Shown here: piece by piece, positions 10,201 to 20,448 of the stretch
Layout of the letters: each line of letters opens with the position of its first letter
How positions within the stretch are numbered: the stretch's first letter is position 1
From: Pseudomonas vranovensis DSM 16006
GTDB lineage: Bacteria > Pseudomonadota > Gammaproteobacteria > Pseudomonadales > Pseudomonadaceae
Assembly (NCBI RefSeq): GCF_000425805.1
Contig: NZ_KE384455.1
Span: 62,001-126,000 of the forward strand
DNA length: 64,000 nt
Reading direction: 5' to 3'
The notes under the pieces: model-generated
Seen by the model: the letters and a program-made list of their open reading frames with translations, nothing else
Databases searched by the model: none
What the model was told of the DNA's origin: nothing
Translations under genes and position numbers: made by a program

Positions 10201-12612
10201 TCAGTACTCGAAGGTGAAACCGATCGAAGCGGTACGGCCGCGACCGGTACCACGATCCAGGGAGGCAGACATGATCGAGTCCACCGAGGCGTTGTAGCTG
10301 TAGACCTTGTTGGCGACGTTCTCGACGTTGAAGAACACACTCAGGCTCTTCTGCACCTGCAGGCTGCCGTACACATCCCAGAGCACACCGGTAGAAGGCG
10401 TCTTCTTGGTTTCATACCAGTCCCAGCTCTCTTCGGCCGAGCCCGAATACTCACCGCGCGCGCCAAGTACCAAGCGCTCGTCGAACCAGCGTGTGCCGAC
10501 ATCCAGCGTCCAGTAGCGGTCCGGCTGGCTGTTGATGTCTTCGAGTTCGATGCCGGAAGTGGTCGGCGCCTTGGTGGTGGCGCGGGTCCAGGACAGGTTG
10601 GTATAGAAGAAGCCGACGTCGTAGCGACCTTCCACCTCATAGCCATCCATGCGCACTTGTTCGGGCCAGTTAACCCAGTTCATCTTCGCCGAATACTCGC
10701 CATCGTCGTCGACAATATCGAAAGACTGCGGGGTGATATAGCCGTCGATCTTGCTGATGAAGCGGTTGATCTTCAGTTGCCCGTAGTCCGAACTGCTGAG
10801 CAACCCGGCACGACTGAAGTTGACGCCGAGCTCATAGTTGGTGGAACGCTCCTGTCGCAGGAATGGGTTGGCCCCTACCCCATCGGCGTCGCTGGCATCG
10901 GCTTCGAGCGGGACTTTTTCGAAGAACATTTCCTGCACCCGCGGCGCCCGCGTGGTACGCGACCAACTGGTGTAGAGCTGCACCCAGTCGTAGGGCTTGA
11001 CGGCAAAGCCGACGCGCGGGTTGAAGCTGTGTTCACGGCGGGTGATGTCGATATCGCCACCGCCGATGTCCAGGCATTGGCCGATGATCGAGCACTTGGG
11101 TACGTGACCGCTGACCTTGTAGCCGTCGTAATGGCCCGCCAGGGTCAGGGCATAGATGTCGTAGTTGAGCTCCAGGGTGCTGAACACGCTGTGGGTAGCT
11201 TGCTCGCCCTCGGGGTTGGCACCGCGTTTCTCCGGGGTCTTGGCGACGAAGTCATCAGTGTAGTAGCGAGCACCATTGCTCCAGTTGGCCTCCACCTCGC
11301 CCAGGTTGAAGCGACTGACGTTGGTGAAATCGAAACCGTGGGCATCGTCACGGGTCTTGCGGCCAATGTAGCTGGAGTCTTCTACCGGCGGATACTCAAG
11401 CCGGGTCGTGTTCTGATAGGCATTGACCGTCAGGTTTACCCATTCGCTGTAGGGGGTGTAGGCGTATTTGGCCCGATAGGTTTCGTTGTCCAGCTGCCAG
11501 GGGTAGTTGTGGTAGAACTCGTTGCGGTACTTCACCCCGCTCAGGTCCAGGCGGTGCATGTCATTGGGCTGCAGGCGCAGCTTGAGCAGGCCGGAGCGCG
11601 GATTCTGTTTGGTGGTGTCGTACTCGTTGGTCTGCCCGGAACTGGTCTCGTACTCGCCAGTCTGAGTGCTGCTGACGGCGGCGGCGATACCGTACACACC
11701 ATCGACATCTTCAGGTTGCGTCCTGGCACCAGCGGCGAACATACGGGTATTGCCATAGCCGTTGTTGCCGGTGCGGTAGGTGGAACGAAAGCCCACGCGG
11801 TGGTCAGGCTTGACGATGTCATCGATGTCGAAGGTACGAAAATTCGCCGTGCCACCCAGGGTGTTCGCCCCTTCGGCGCCGTCCACCGAACCACGCTGCA
11901 CATCGACCCCGGCCAGCAGGTTGGGATCGACAAAAGCCATTGGCCCTCCCGAACCGTGGCCTGCATTGTTGCGGAAGGTCTGGGTGACACCATCGATCAT
12001 GGTGTTGACCCGCCCAAGGCCCGACAGGCCTCGGATATTCACCGACACGCCCGGCTGGCTACGCGAATGCATCGTGTAGGTGCCCGGCATCGACCGCACC
12101 AGGCTGTTCAGGTCCTGGCGCTCCGGGTGCGCTTCGCGGCTGCTCTGGATAGCGCCCGGCCGCTCGGCCAATGCCCCGACCATGGTTGGCGCGACTTCCA
12201 GGGCATCTGAACGCTGCTCATTGACCCGCAGCACATACGTACGGTCCTTGAGCCGCTCGATCCACAGACCGGTGCCCATCAACAGCAGGTCGAAGGCTTC
12301 CTTGACGGTGTAGTCGCCGCTGAGGCCTTGGGTGCTGCGGTTTTCGCTGAGTTCAGGAGCGTAGGTCAGCATGATGCCGGTTGCGCCGGCGAGCTGATTC
12401 AAGGCAGGCGCCAGGGGCCCGGAAGGAATCTCGTAATGCTTGCGGGCGCTGGCCTGCTCGGCGGCCTTGGTCTCGCCCGCCATCGCCGCCGAACCACCTG
12501 CCATCCCGATGGCCAGCGTCAAGGCTGTCAGCGCGCCACGCGCCAGCTTCAATGCATTGCTCTTGTCGTTGTGCTGCAACCACTGCACGGCGGCTGGCTG
12601 TGTGCTCTTCAC
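10201..12612 (-). CDS. TonB-dependent haem receptor with STN signalling domain (HasR/BhuR type)
   Basis: An outer-membrane haem receptor of 803 residues. After a long signal peptide ending near GGSAAMAG comes an STN domain (YEIPSGPLAPALNQLAGATG through YVLRV) that would touch the FecR-like protein. The plug has SVNIRGLSGLGRVNTMIDGV, and the barrel ends in GRTASIGFTFEY with a terminal aromatic. In the barrel, TTRAPRVQEMFFE followed by GANPFLRQERSTNYE resembles the FRAP and NPxL boxes of haem receptors. The start is probably the GTG at 12612, preceded by AGGGAG at 6 bases; an ATG six codons upstream (12630) has no ribosome site. It heads the haem operon. Confidence 0.9.
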   Translation of the reverse strand: MKSTQPAAVQWLQHNDKSNALKLARGALTALTLAIGMAGGSAAMAGETKAAEQASARKHYEIPSGPLAPALNQLAGATGIMLTYAPELSENRSTQGLSGDYTVKEAFDLLLMGTGLWIERLKDRTYVLRVNEQRSDALEVAPTMVGALAERPGAIQSSREAHPERQDLNSLVRSMPGTYTMHSRSQPGVSVNIRGLSGLGRVNTMIDGVTQTFRNNAGHGSGGPMAFVDPNLLAGVDVQRGSVDGAEGANTLGGTANFRTFDIDDIVKPDHRVGFRSTYRTGNNGYGNTRMFAAGARTQPEDVDGVYGIAAAVSSTQTGEYETSSGQTNEYDTTKQNPRSGLLKLRLQPNDMHRLDLSGVKYRNEFYHNYPWQLDNETYRAKYAYTPYSEWVNLTVNAYQNTTRLEYPPVEDSSYIGRKTRDDAHGFDFTNVSRFNLGEVEANWSNGARYYTDDFVAKTPEKRGANPEGEQATHSVFSTLELNYDIYALTLAGHYDGYKVSGHVPKCSIIGQCLDIGGGDIDITRREHSFNPRVGFAVKPYDWVQLYTSWSRTTRAPRVQEMFFEKVPLEADASDADGVGANPFLRQERSTNYELGVNFSRAGLLSSSDYGQLKINRFISKIDGYITPQSFDIVDDDGEYSAKMNWVNWPEQVRMDGYEVEGRYDVGFFYTNLSWTRATTKAPTTSGIELEDINSQPDRYWTLDVGTRWFDERLVLGARGEYSGSAEESWDWYETKKTPSTGVLWDVYGSLQVQKSLSVFFNVENVANKVYSYNASVDSIMSASLDRGTGRGRTASIGFTFEY

Positions 12613-12680
12613 TTGGCGCTCCCTGAACATTGAAAAATGATCTTTGTAGAGAGGTCACGCGAAGATCCGAAAAGGGGAAA

Positions 12681-12710
12681 TGAAAATAATAATTATTTAA
12701 ATAATTTTCA
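12681..12710 (-). promoter_or_regulatory. AT-rich palindromic operator, probable Fur box, before the haem receptor
   Basis: A 30-base palindromic stretch bounded by TGAAAAT and its exact complement ATTTTCA, containing repeats of the NATWAT hexamer type seen in Fur boxes (AATAAT, AATTAT). It is 70-100 bases upstream of the receptor start, where a promoter used by the ECF factor would lie. The match to the Fur consensus is looser than at 4128. Confidence 0.5.
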
Positions 12711-12780
12711 GAGGCAGATGCTCGGCAGCCAATCCGCATCAGATTTTTGGGGAAGGGAGAGAAGCGAATCGCCAGAAACG

Positions 12781-12807
12781 AAAAAAGCCGCTCTAGGCGG
12801 CTTTTTC
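12781..12807 (-). terminator. Intrinsic terminator after the tRNA cluster
   Basis: GCCGC/GCGGC stem extended by A-T pairs to about 9 bp with a 5-base loop, followed on the minus strand by a run of six T. It lies 43 bases past tRNA-Leu and separates the tRNA transcript from the haem receptor promoter. Confidence 0.85.
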
Positions 12808-12849
12808 TGTGCTTTCTCGCACTTCAGCGAAGGGCGGTGAAAGCTTGGA

Positions 12850-12934
12850 TGGTGCGGACGAAGAGACTCGAACTCTTACAGCTTGCGCCGCTGGAACCTA
12901 AATCCAGTGTGTCTACCAATTTCACCACGTCCGC
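12850..12934 (-). tRNA. tRNA-Leu (anticodon TAG)
   Basis: An 85-base class II tRNA read on the minus strand, starting GCGGACGTGGTGAAATTGG and ending in an encoded CCA. The anticodon loop TTTAGGT gives TAG, decoding CUA and CUG-family codons. It is third of three tRNAs on the same transcript. Confidence 0.97.
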
Positions 12935-12988
12935 GTGAAGCTTTTAAAGCAAAGGCGCCAGATTTTCATCAGGCGCCTTTCTGGAATA

Positions 12989-13065
12989 TGGGGTGGACGA
13001 TGGGGATCGAACCCACGACAACAGGAGTCACAATCCTGTGCTCTACCAACTGAGCTACGCCCACC
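12989..13065 (-). tRNA. tRNA-His (anticodon GTG)
   Basis: A 77-base tRNA on the minus strand beginning GGTGGGCGTAGCTCAG, with the extra 5' G typical of tRNA-His, anticodon loop TTGTGAC (GTG) and encoded CCA. Confidence 0.97.
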
Positions 13066-13105
13066 ATATTGCATTTACCGCTTTACTTGTGCCTAAGCTG
13101 CCTAT

Positions 13106-13182
13106 TGGCGCACCCGGCAGGACTCGAACCTGCGACCATCCGCTTAGAAGGCGGATGCTCTATCCAGCTGAGCTACGGGCGC
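13106..13182 (-). tRNA. tRNA-Arg (anticodon TCT)
   Basis: A 77-base tRNA on the minus strand beginning GCGCCCGTAGCTCAGC. Its anticodon loop CTTCTAA reads TCT (AGA/AGG), with encoded CCA. It is the first gene of the Arg-His-Leu cluster. Confidence 0.97.
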
Positions 13183-13309
13183 ATATTTAATCTGCTTTCT
13201 GTTACGATTACAAATTAACTTTTAGCCGTACCGAACAAGCTACCAAATCCGCTCATTCTGCCTGACCTTGCTAACCAGTGCTAGGCTCTGCCCGACAAGT
13301 GCGACGAAT

Positions 13310-13336
13310 GTTATAGACGAGTGGTTAGGTCGTCAA
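13310..13336 (-). promoter_or_regulatory. Candidate promoter of the tRNA cluster
   Basis: On the minus strand TTGACG and TATAAC are separated by 15 bases, about 130 bases before tRNA-Arg. Both hexamers are good, but the spacing is shorter than optimal. Confidence 0.4.
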
Positions 13337-13398
13337 CTCTTTTTTGAAAAAAATTCATTTTATTTAAGGGCTTAGGGGAATTGCCGGACCAAGCGCCT

Positions 13399-13427
13399 TT
13401 GCCCTCGGGCCCCTTCATGCGAGAATG
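13399..13427 (+). promoter_or_regulatory. Candidate sigma70 promoter of folD
   Basis: TTGCCC and AGAATG are separated by 17 bases, with the -10 ending 40 bases before the folD ATG. The hexamers are moderate matches. The region from 13183 to 13467 otherwise holds only the divergent tRNA promoter and an AT-rich stretch. Confidence 0.4.
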
Positions 13428-13467
13428 CGCGCTCTTTTTATTCCCTCTCGATGGTTAATCACGCGTC

Positions 13468-14322
13468 ATGACTGCACACCTTATCGACGGCAAGGCGATC
13501 GCCGCCAGCCTGCGCCAGCAGATCGCCCAACGTGTCGTGGAGCGTCGCCAGCAAGGCCTGCGTACGCCTGGCCTGGCGGTGATCCTGGTCGGCACCGACC
13601 CCGCCTCTCAAGTCTATGTCTCGCACAAGCGTAAAGATTGTGAAGAGGTCGGCTTTATCTCCCAGGCGTTCGACCTGCCCAGCGAGACCTCCCAGCAAGC
13701 GCTGACCGACCTGATCGATCGCCTCAATGATGACGCGAACATCGACGGTATCCTGCTGCAGCTGCCATTGCCTGCCCACCTGGATGCTTCGCTGCTGCTC
13801 GAGCGTATCCGTCCAGATAAAGACGTCGATGGTTTCCATCCTTATAACGTCGGCCGCCTGGCCCAGCGGATCCCGCTGCTGCGTCCATGCACCCCCAAAG
13901 GCATCATGACCTTGCTCGAAAGCACCGGTCAGGACCTGTACGGCATGAATGCCGTTGTCGTCGGCGCCTCGAACATCGTCGGTCGCCCGATGGCCATGGA
14001 GCTGCTGCTGGCCGGCTGCACCGTGACCGTTACCCACCGCTTCACCAAAGACCTGGCCGGCCATGTCGGCCGCGCCGACCTGGTGGTGGTTGCCGCTGGC
14101 AAGCCGGGCCTGGTCAAGGGTGAGTGGATCAAGGAAGGCGCCATTGTCATCGACGTCGGCATCAACCGTCAGGACGATGGCAAGCTGGTGGGCGATGTGG
14201 TCTACGAGACCGCCCTGCCCCGCGCCGGCTGGATCACGCCGGTGCCGGGTGGCGTCGGGCCGATGACCCGGGCCTGCCTGCTGGAGAACACTTTGTATGC
14301 AGCGGAAGAACTGCATAAGTAA
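13468..14322 (+). CDS. folD: Bifunctional methylene-THF dehydrogenase / methenyl-THF cyclohydrolase
   Basis: FolD interconverts methylene-, methenyl- and formyl-tetrahydrofolate with NADP in the cytoplasm. The 284-residue protein has the active-site lysine context [13 protein letters not shown] near residues 50-62. It also has [26 protein letters not shown], the NADP-binding [14 protein letters not shown] near residue 166, and the C-terminal VPGGVGPMT. Length and order are normal. It is divergent from the tRNA cluster and ends before a strong terminator. The last residues ([13 protein letters not shown]) differ somewhat from the most common ending, but no frameshift is apparent. Confidence 0.96.
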   Translation: MTAHLIDGKAIAASLRQQIAQRVVERRQQGLRTPGLAVILVGTDPASQVYVSHKRKDCEEVGFISQAFDLPSETSQQALTDLIDRLNDDANIDGILLQLPLPAHLDASLLLERIRPDKDVDGFHPYNVGRLAQRIPLLRPCTPKGIMTLLESTGQDLYGMNAVVVGASNIVGRPMAMELLLAGCTVTVTHRFTKDLAGHVGRADLVVVAAGKPGLVKGEWIKEGAIVIDVGINRQDDGKLVGDVVYETALPRAGWITPVPGGVGPMTRACLLENTLYAAEELHK

Positions 14323-14340
14323 GGTGTGGAGCGGGTAGTG

Positions 14341-14373
14341 AAAAAACGGCATCTGTGAAGATGCCGTTTTTTT
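14341..14373. terminator. Bidirectional terminator between folD and the ABC operon
   Basis: A 13-bp stem, AAAAAACGGCATC pairing with GATGCCGTTTTTT around a 6-base loop, with A and T runs on both sides, so it can stop both converging transcripts. Confidence 0.93.
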
Positions 14374-14387
14374 GTGCCCGCAATGGC

Positions 14388-16127
14388 TTATTTGCGTGCC
14401 GCATCCCAGGACTTGAGCAGTTCGCTGTAGCTGACGGTCTCGCCTTTTGGCTTCTCGTTGGCGAGTTTGGACTTGGGCGCGCCCGGCTGGTCAAACCAGT
14501 ACTGGGCATCCCGCTCCGGGTTCAGCTTGGGCGCACAGGTGGCCTGGGCCTTGGAGCGCTCGAGCCGTTCGAGGATTTTGTCCTGGTCGCGGGCCAGGCC
14601 ATCCAGGGCTTGTTGCGGGGTCTTTTCACCGCTGGCCGCTTCGGCGATATGACTCCACCACAACTGGGCCAGGCGTGGGTAATCCGGCACGTTGGTGCCA
14701 GTGGGCGTCCATTGCACCCGCGCCGGGCTGCGATAGAACTCCACCAGCCCACCGAGCTTAGGCGCCAGGTCAGTCATGGCCTGGGAGTTGATGTCCGACT
14801 CGCGGATCGGCGTCAGGCCGACGATGGTTTTCTTCAGCGACACGGTCTTGGAGGTCACGAACTGAGCATACAGCCAGGCCGCCAGGCGCTGCTTCTCCGG
14901 CGTCGACTTGAGGAAGGTCCAGGAACCGGCATCCTGGTAACCAAGTTTCATCCCCTCCTCCCAATACGGCCCCTTGGGCGACGGCGCCATGCGCCATTTC
15001 GGTGTGCCGTCGGCGTTCATCACCGGCAGGCCAGGCTTGGTCATGTCGGCGGTAAAGGCGGTGTACCAGAATATCTGTTGAGCGATGTTGCCCTGGGACG
15101 GTACCGGCCCGGATTCCGAAAAGGTCATGCCCTGGGCTTCCGGTGGCGCGTAGGCACGCATCCAATCGACGTATTTCTGGGTCGCATACACCGCCGCCGG
15201 GCCATTGGTGTCGCCGCCGCGGGTGACGCTGGAGCCGACCGGGTGGCAGTCCTCCACACGAATGCCCCACTCATCCACAGGCAAGCCATTGGGCAGCCCC
15301 TTGTCGCCACCACCGGCCATGGAGAACCAGGCATCAGTGAAGCGCCAGCCCAGCGACGGGTCTTTCTTGCCGTAGTCCATGTGCCCGTAGACACGCTTGC
15401 CGTCGATCTCTTTCACGTCTTCGCTGAAGAACTTGGCGATGTCTTCATAGGCTGACCAGTTCACCGGCACGCCGAGTTCATAGCCGTACTTTTCCTTGAA
15501 CCTGGCCTTGAGGTCCGGGCGATCGAACCAGTCGGCACGGAACCAGTAGAGGTTGGCGAACTGCTGGTCCGGCAACTGGTAGATCTTGCCATCAGGCGCG
15601 GTGGTGAACGAGATGCCGATAAAGTCCTTCAGGTCCAGCGTTGGCGAGGTGTAGTCCTTGCCTTCGTTGGCCATAAGGTCAGTGATGGACTCGGTCTTGC
15701 CATAGCGAAAATGCGTGCCGATCAAGTCCGAGTCGTTGACCCAGCCGTCATAGATGTTCTTGTCCGACTGCATCTGGGTCTGCAGTTTTTCCACCACGTC
15801 GCCTTCCTGCAGCAGGTCGTGGGTCAACTTGATGCCGGTGATTTCGCTGAAGGCTTTGGCCAACACCTTTGATTCATATTCATGGGTGGCAATGGTTTCC
15901 GACACCACGTTGATTTTCATGCCGCGAAACGGCTCGGACGCCTTGATGAACCACTTGAGCTCCTCAAGCTGTTGCTCCGGGGTCAGGGTCGAAGGCTTGA
16001 ACTCGCTGCCGATCCATTTCTTTGCTGCATCTTCATAGGCGTCTGCCCAGGCGCTGGCGTTGAAGCTGCCCAGTACGAGCAATGCAGCCAGGGTCAAATG
16101 TCGCCGGTTCTTGTTGTTGTCGAACAT
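14388..16127 (-). CDS. ABC importer solute-binding protein, glycerol/polyol type (GlpV-like)
   Basis: A 579-residue periplasmic binding protein of the large extracellular family 1 type. The signal peptide (HLTLAALLVLGSFNASAWADA, cleaved near residue 29) is followed by a long mature protein with the LTHDLLQEGDVVEKLQTQMQ-type ligand pocket region. ATG 16127 (MFDNNKNRRHL) has GGGAG upstream; an in-frame extension to 16208 runs back into the next gene. The operon order matches glpSTPQUV of Rhizobium leguminosarum, where it transports glycerol. Substrate here is inferred; no glycerol kinase or dehydrogenase gene lies beside it. Confidence 0.85.
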   Translation of the reverse strand: MFDNNKNRRHLTLAALLVLGSFNASAWADAYEDAAKKWIGSEFKPSTLTPEQQLEELKWFIKASEPFRGMKINVVSETIATHEYESKVLAKAFSEITGIKLTHDLLQEGDVVEKLQTQMQSDKNIYDGWVNDSDLIGTHFRYGKTESITDLMANEGKDYTSPTLDLKDFIGISFTTAPDGKIYQLPDQQFANLYWFRADWFDRPDLKARFKEKYGYELGVPVNWSAYEDIAKFFSEDVKEIDGKRVYGHMDYGKKDPSLGWRFTDAWFSMAGGGDKGLPNGLPVDEWGIRVEDCHPVGSSVTRGGDTNGPAAVYATQKYVDWMRAYAPPEAQGMTFSESGPVPSQGNIAQQIFWYTAFTADMTKPGLPVMNADGTPKWRMAPSPKGPYWEEGMKLGYQDAGSWTFLKSTPEKQRLAAWLYAQFVTSKTVSLKKTIVGLTPIRESDINSQAMTDLAPKLGGLVEFYRSPARVQWTPTGTNVPDYPRLAQLWWSHIAEAASGEKTPQQALDGLARDQDKILERLERSKAQATCAPKLNPERDAQYWFDQPGAPKSKLANEKPKGETVSYSELLKSWDAARK

Positions 16128-16177
16128 CGTGATCTCCCGATTGTGTATTCCCACGGAGCCTGGCCGAACCTGTCCGG

Positions 16178-16450
16178 TCAGCCCCAACGCATCACCACCA
16201 ACAGCCACACCAGTGACAGCAGCGAGGCCACCCAGATATTCCAGTCGCCGCCCCCGATCACCAGCAGGTGCAGGTAAGCGCTGACCAGGAGGCCGATGAA
16301 CAACCGATCGCCACGGGTGGTGGCAATCGGTAGGAAACCCCGGCGTTCCACGCAGGGCTTGCGCAACTCGAGCAGGGTCATGCCCAGCAGCAAACAGCCG
16401 ATCGCGCTAAAAAACAGCGCCGTCGGCAAGGTCCAGGCCATCCACTCCAT
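16178..16450 (-). CDS. Small membrane protein of the glycerol-type ABC operon (DUF2160, GlpU-like)
   Basis: A 90-residue integral membrane protein with about three hydrophobic helices (WTLPTALFFSAIGCLLLGMT, LFIGLLVSAYLHLLVIGGG, WVASLLSLVWLLVVM). It matches the DUF2160 family that accompanies GlpSTPQV transporters in rhizobia (GlpU); its role in transport is unknown. It lies 11 bases after the second permease gene and 50 bases before the binding-protein gene. Confidence 0.82.
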   Translation of the reverse strand: MEWMAWTLPTALFFSAIGCLLLGMTLLELRKPCVERRGFLPIATTRGDRLFIGLLVSAYLHLLVIGGGDWNIWVASLLSLVWLLVVMRWG

Positions 16451-16461
16451 CGCACGCCTCC

Positions 16462-17262
16462 TCAGACCCGGCCCAGGGCAAAGCCCTTGGCCACGTGGTT
16501 GCGGACAAACCAGATCACCAGCATGCCCGGCAGAATCGTCAACACCCCGGCCGCCGCCAGCACGCCCCAGTCGATACCCGAGGCCGACACCGTGCGGGTC
16601 ATCACCGCCGCGATCGGCTTGGCGTTCACCGAAGTCAGCGTGCGCGCCAGCAGCAGCTCGACCCAGGAAAACATGAAGCAGAAAAACGCCGTCACGCCGA
16701 TGCCCGAGCCAATCAGCGGCACGAAGATCTTCACGAAAAAGCGTGGAAAGCTGTAGCCGTCGATATAGGCGGTCTCGTCGATTTCCTTCGGCACGCCAGA
16801 CATGAAGCCTTCAAGGATCCACACCGCCAGTGGCACGTTGAACAGGCAGTGGGCCAGGGCCACCGCAATGTGGGTATCGAACAGGCCGATGGAGGAATAC
16901 AGCTGAAAGAACGGCAGCAAGAACACCGCCGGCGGAGCCATGCGGTTGGTCAGGAGCCAGAAGAACAAGTGCTTGTCACCGAGAAAGCGGTAGCGCGAAA
17001 AGGCATAGGCCGCCGGCAAAGCCACGCCCAGCGATATCACCGTGTTCAGGCACACGTAGTAGAGCGAATTGATGTAGCCGCTGTACCAGCTCGGGTCAGT
17101 GAAAATGACCCGATAGTTGTCGAGGGTAAACGCCTGCGGCCACAAGGTCAGGCCGCCGAGAATCTCGGTGTTGCTTTTGAACGACATGTTCAGCAGCCAG
17201 TAGATCGGCACCAGCAGGAACAGGATGTACAGCAACAAGGGCAGCGTCTTGCGCGGGTTCAT
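16462..17262 (-). CDS. ABC importer permease, MalG-like (GlpQ-like)
   Basis: A 266-residue inner-membrane permease with six predicted helices. The EAA coupling loop appears as PKEIDETAYIDGYSFPRFF near residues 158-176, as in MalG-type permeases. The N-terminal TLPLLLYILFLLVPIYWLL is the first helix. It is preceded by the partner permease with a 12-base gap. Confidence 0.9.
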   Translation of the reverse strand: MNPRKTLPLLLYILFLLVPIYWLLNMSFKSNTEILGGLTLWPQAFTLDNYRVIFTDPSWYSGYINSLYYVCLNTVISLGVALPAAYAFSRYRFLGDKHLFFWLLTNRMAPPAVFLLPFFQLYSSIGLFDTHIAVALAHCLFNVPLAVWILEGFMSGVPKEIDETAYIDGYSFPRFFVKIFVPLIGSGIGVTAFFCFMFSWVELLLARTLTSVNAKPIAAVMTRTVSASGIDWGVLAAAGVLTILPGMLVIWFVRNHVAKGFALGRV

Positions 17263-17274
17263 GCGGGCCGCCTC

Positions 17275-18134
<860 letters not shown>

Positions 18135-18138
<4 letters not shown>

Positions 18139-19232
18139 GGCATGGCCTCCACCAGCACATCGTTGGCATAGAGCATCAGCCACTGGGATGGAAAACTGAT
18201 CCAGGCATGCCCCTCCGGCACTGCGCGGTCTTCACCCAGGCGTACCTTCAGCGCCACACCCTCAAGCTCCAGGGTCAGGATCCGGTAGGTGCCCAAGTCT
18301 TCGATATCCACTACGCGAGCCTTGAAGGCATCATCGAAGGGGGCCTCCCGCACCTGGACGAACTCCGGGCGGATACCGACCTGCAAGCGTGCAGTGGGCA
18401 GCTGTTCCAGGCGCTCGCGCAGCGATGCCGGCAAGGGCAGCACCACGGCACCAAAGCGCACGCCGCCCGCCGCGACCTGCACCTCGATCAGGTTCATGCC
18501 CGGGCTTCCGATGAAGTAGCCGACGAAGGTATGGCGCGGCCGCTCGAAAAGTTCGCGCGGGGTGCCGAACTGAACGATCTGGCCGCCATACATCACCGCG
18601 ATCTTGTCCGCGAAGGTCGAGGCCTCCAACTGGTCGTGGGTGACGTAGATCATGGTGATGTTGAACTGCTCGTGGATCTGCTTGAGCTTGCGTCGCAGCT
18701 TCCACTTCAGGTGCGGGTCGATCACTGTCAGCGGCTCATCGAAGAGGATTGCCGAGACGTCGTCACGCACCAGGCCGCGCCCCATCGAGACTTTCTGCTT
18801 TTCGTCGGCAGTGAGGTTGCGAGCTTTTCTTTTCAGTGCCGGGCCCAGGTCCAGCACTTCGGCGATTTCCGCCACCTTGCTGCGCACCCGCGCCTCATCC
18901 ATGCCCTGGTTGCGCAGCGGAAAGGCCAGATTGTCGAACACGGTCATGGTGTCGTACACCACCGGGAACTGAAATACCTGGGCAATGTTGCGCGCCTGGG
19001 GCGAGAGGTCATTGACCACCTTGCCATCGAACAGTACCTGGCCCTGCAACGGGCTGAGCAGGCCGGAAATGATATTGAGCAAGGTCGACTTGCCGCAGCC
19101 CGAAGGCCCGAGCAAGGCGTAGGCACCGCCCTGCTCCCACACGTGTTCCAGCTCACGCAAGGCGTAGTCGTCAGCGCTACCGGGTGTGCGGCTGTAGCTG
19201 TGGGCCAGGTGCTGCAAGCGGATCTCGGCCAT
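18135..19232 (-). CDS. ABC importer ATPase with degenerate signature motif (GlpT-like)
   Basis: A 365-residue MalK-type ATPase with C-terminal regulatory domain. Walker A GPSGCGKST, the Q-loop VFQFPVV, Walker B AILFDEP and the H-loop histidine in IYVTHDQLEA are intact. The signature, usually LSGGQ, reads LTADEKQKVS. The D-loop (TVID) is also unusual. It pairs with the upstream ATPase, whose own signature is normal but whose H-loop histidine is lost. The two genes overlap by one base (TGATG), so the subunits should be made in equal amounts for a heterodimer. Confidence 0.9.
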
Positions 19233-20326
19233 CAGACACCCCTTGCTTCACGGACGCCCGGCGCCTGCACCAGCTTGCCCACGCTGTCGAACACGAACAA
19301 TTTATGCGTGGGAATGAACACCCGGATCGACGCATCGACGTTGTACTCATGCACGCCGGGCAAGTGCAGGATGATGCGAAAGTGCTCGTTGCGCACATGC
19401 AGGAAGGTTTCCGAACCGCTGATTTCTGCCAATTCCACCAGCACCGCCAGCTCCAGGTCGTCGTCGTTGGAAGGCACCAGGCTGATATGGCTGGGGCGCA
19501 CACCAAAGCGGTATTCGCCGTCGCCGATACGGCGCAGGTCAGCGTTCATCGCAAAATGCACGGCACCGGCGAAACTCACTTCGTTGCCATTGATGCGCCC
19601 GGGAATCAGGTTGATCGGCGGCTCGGAAAACAGCTCCGCCGCCAACACCGTGCGCGGCTGGTGATAGACCTTTGCGGTGGGGCCGCTCTGCACGATGCGT
19701 CCCTCATGCAGAACGGTGGTGGTGCCACCCAGGGCCAGCGCCTCATTGGGTTCGGTGGTGGCGTACACGGCAATGCAGTGACGCTGGGCAAACAGCGCGC
19801 GCATCTCCTGACGCAGCTCTTCGCGCAACTTGTAGTCCAGGTTCACCAAGGGCTCGTCGAACAGGATCAGCTCGGCATCCTTGACCAGCGCCCGAGCCAT
19901 GGCCGTGCGCTGTTGCTGCCCGCCCGACAGCTCCAGGGGCATACGCGTGAGAAACGGCTCGATACGCAGCATCTGCGCGGTCTGGTACACCTTGTGGCGA
20001 ATCTCTTCGTCGCTCACCCGTGCCTGGCGCAACGGCGAGGCAATGTTTTCGAACACGCTCAGGGTCGGGTAATTGATGAACTGCTGGTAGACCATCGAGA
20101 CATTGCGCTGGCGCACCGGCTGGCCCGTGACATCCACCCCGTTCATCAGCACCCGGCCGTGGTCGGGACGATCGAGCCCGGCCATCAGGCGCATCAGGCT
20201 GGTCTTGCCCGACAACGTGCGACCGAGCAGAACATTGAACGAGCCCGGCTCAAAACTGAGGCTGGCATCGACAATCCACGGCTGGTTATCGACGGTGCGG
20301 CTGACATGTTCCAGCGTTAGCGACAT
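19232..20326 (-). CDS. ABC importer ATPase lacking the H-loop histidine (GlpS-like)
   Basis: A 364-residue MalK-type ATPase. Walker A is GRTLSGKTS, the signature is a canonical LSGGQQQR, and Walker B is LILFDEPLVNLD. Where MalK has VTHDQ after Walker B, this protein has YATTEPNEA, so the switch histidine is a threonine. C-terminal TOBE-like domain from about residue 245. It is the first gene of the operon and starts 31 bases past the predicted transcription start of a -24/-12 promoter. Confidence 0.9.
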   Translation of the reverse strand: MSLTLEHVSRTVDNQPWIVDASLSFEPGSFNVLLGRTLSGKTSLMRLMAGLDRPDHGRVLMNGVDVTGQPVRQRNVSMVYQQFINYPTLSVFENIASPLRQARVSDEEIRHKVYQTAQMLRIEPFLTRMPLELSGGQQQRTAMARALVKDAELILFDEPLVNLDYKLREELRQEMRALFAQRHCIAVYATTEPNEALALGGTTTVLHEGRIVQSGPTAKVYHQPRTVLAAELFSEPPINLIPGRINGNEVSFAGAVHFAMNADLRRIGDGEYRFGVRPSHISLVPSNDDDLELAVLVELAEISGSETFLHVRNEHFRIILHLPGVHEYNVDASIRVFIPTHKLFVFDSVGKLVQAPGVREARGV

Positions 20327-20368
20327 GGGCGGCCCTGGTTGTTGTTATCAGACAGGCATTGGCCACAA

Positions 20369-20383
20369 AGCCAGATCCGTGCC
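20369..20383 (-). promoter_or_regulatory. Sigma54 (-24/-12) promoter of the GlpSTPQUV-like operon
   Basis: On the minus strand TGGCAC-N5-TGGC gives the GG and GC dinucleotides of the sigma54 consensus TGGCAC-N5-TTGC at the right spacing, with one mismatch in the -12 element. The start of transcription would lie near 20357, about 30 bases before the first ATG. The divergent gene encodes a sigma54 activator. Confidence 0.75.
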
Positions 20384-20448
20384 AGTACCGGGCGCTTCAG
20401 CTAAGCCATTGTCAACGCGGTATTTTTCCGGGAACCCCGGCCAATGCC

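Noticed and set aside
10165-12210. A 681-codon plus-strand open frame opposite the haem receptor
   Set aside because: It mirrors the receptor gene exactly in position, has no ribosome site or family motif, and such long antisense frames are common in GC-rich Pseudomonas DNA.
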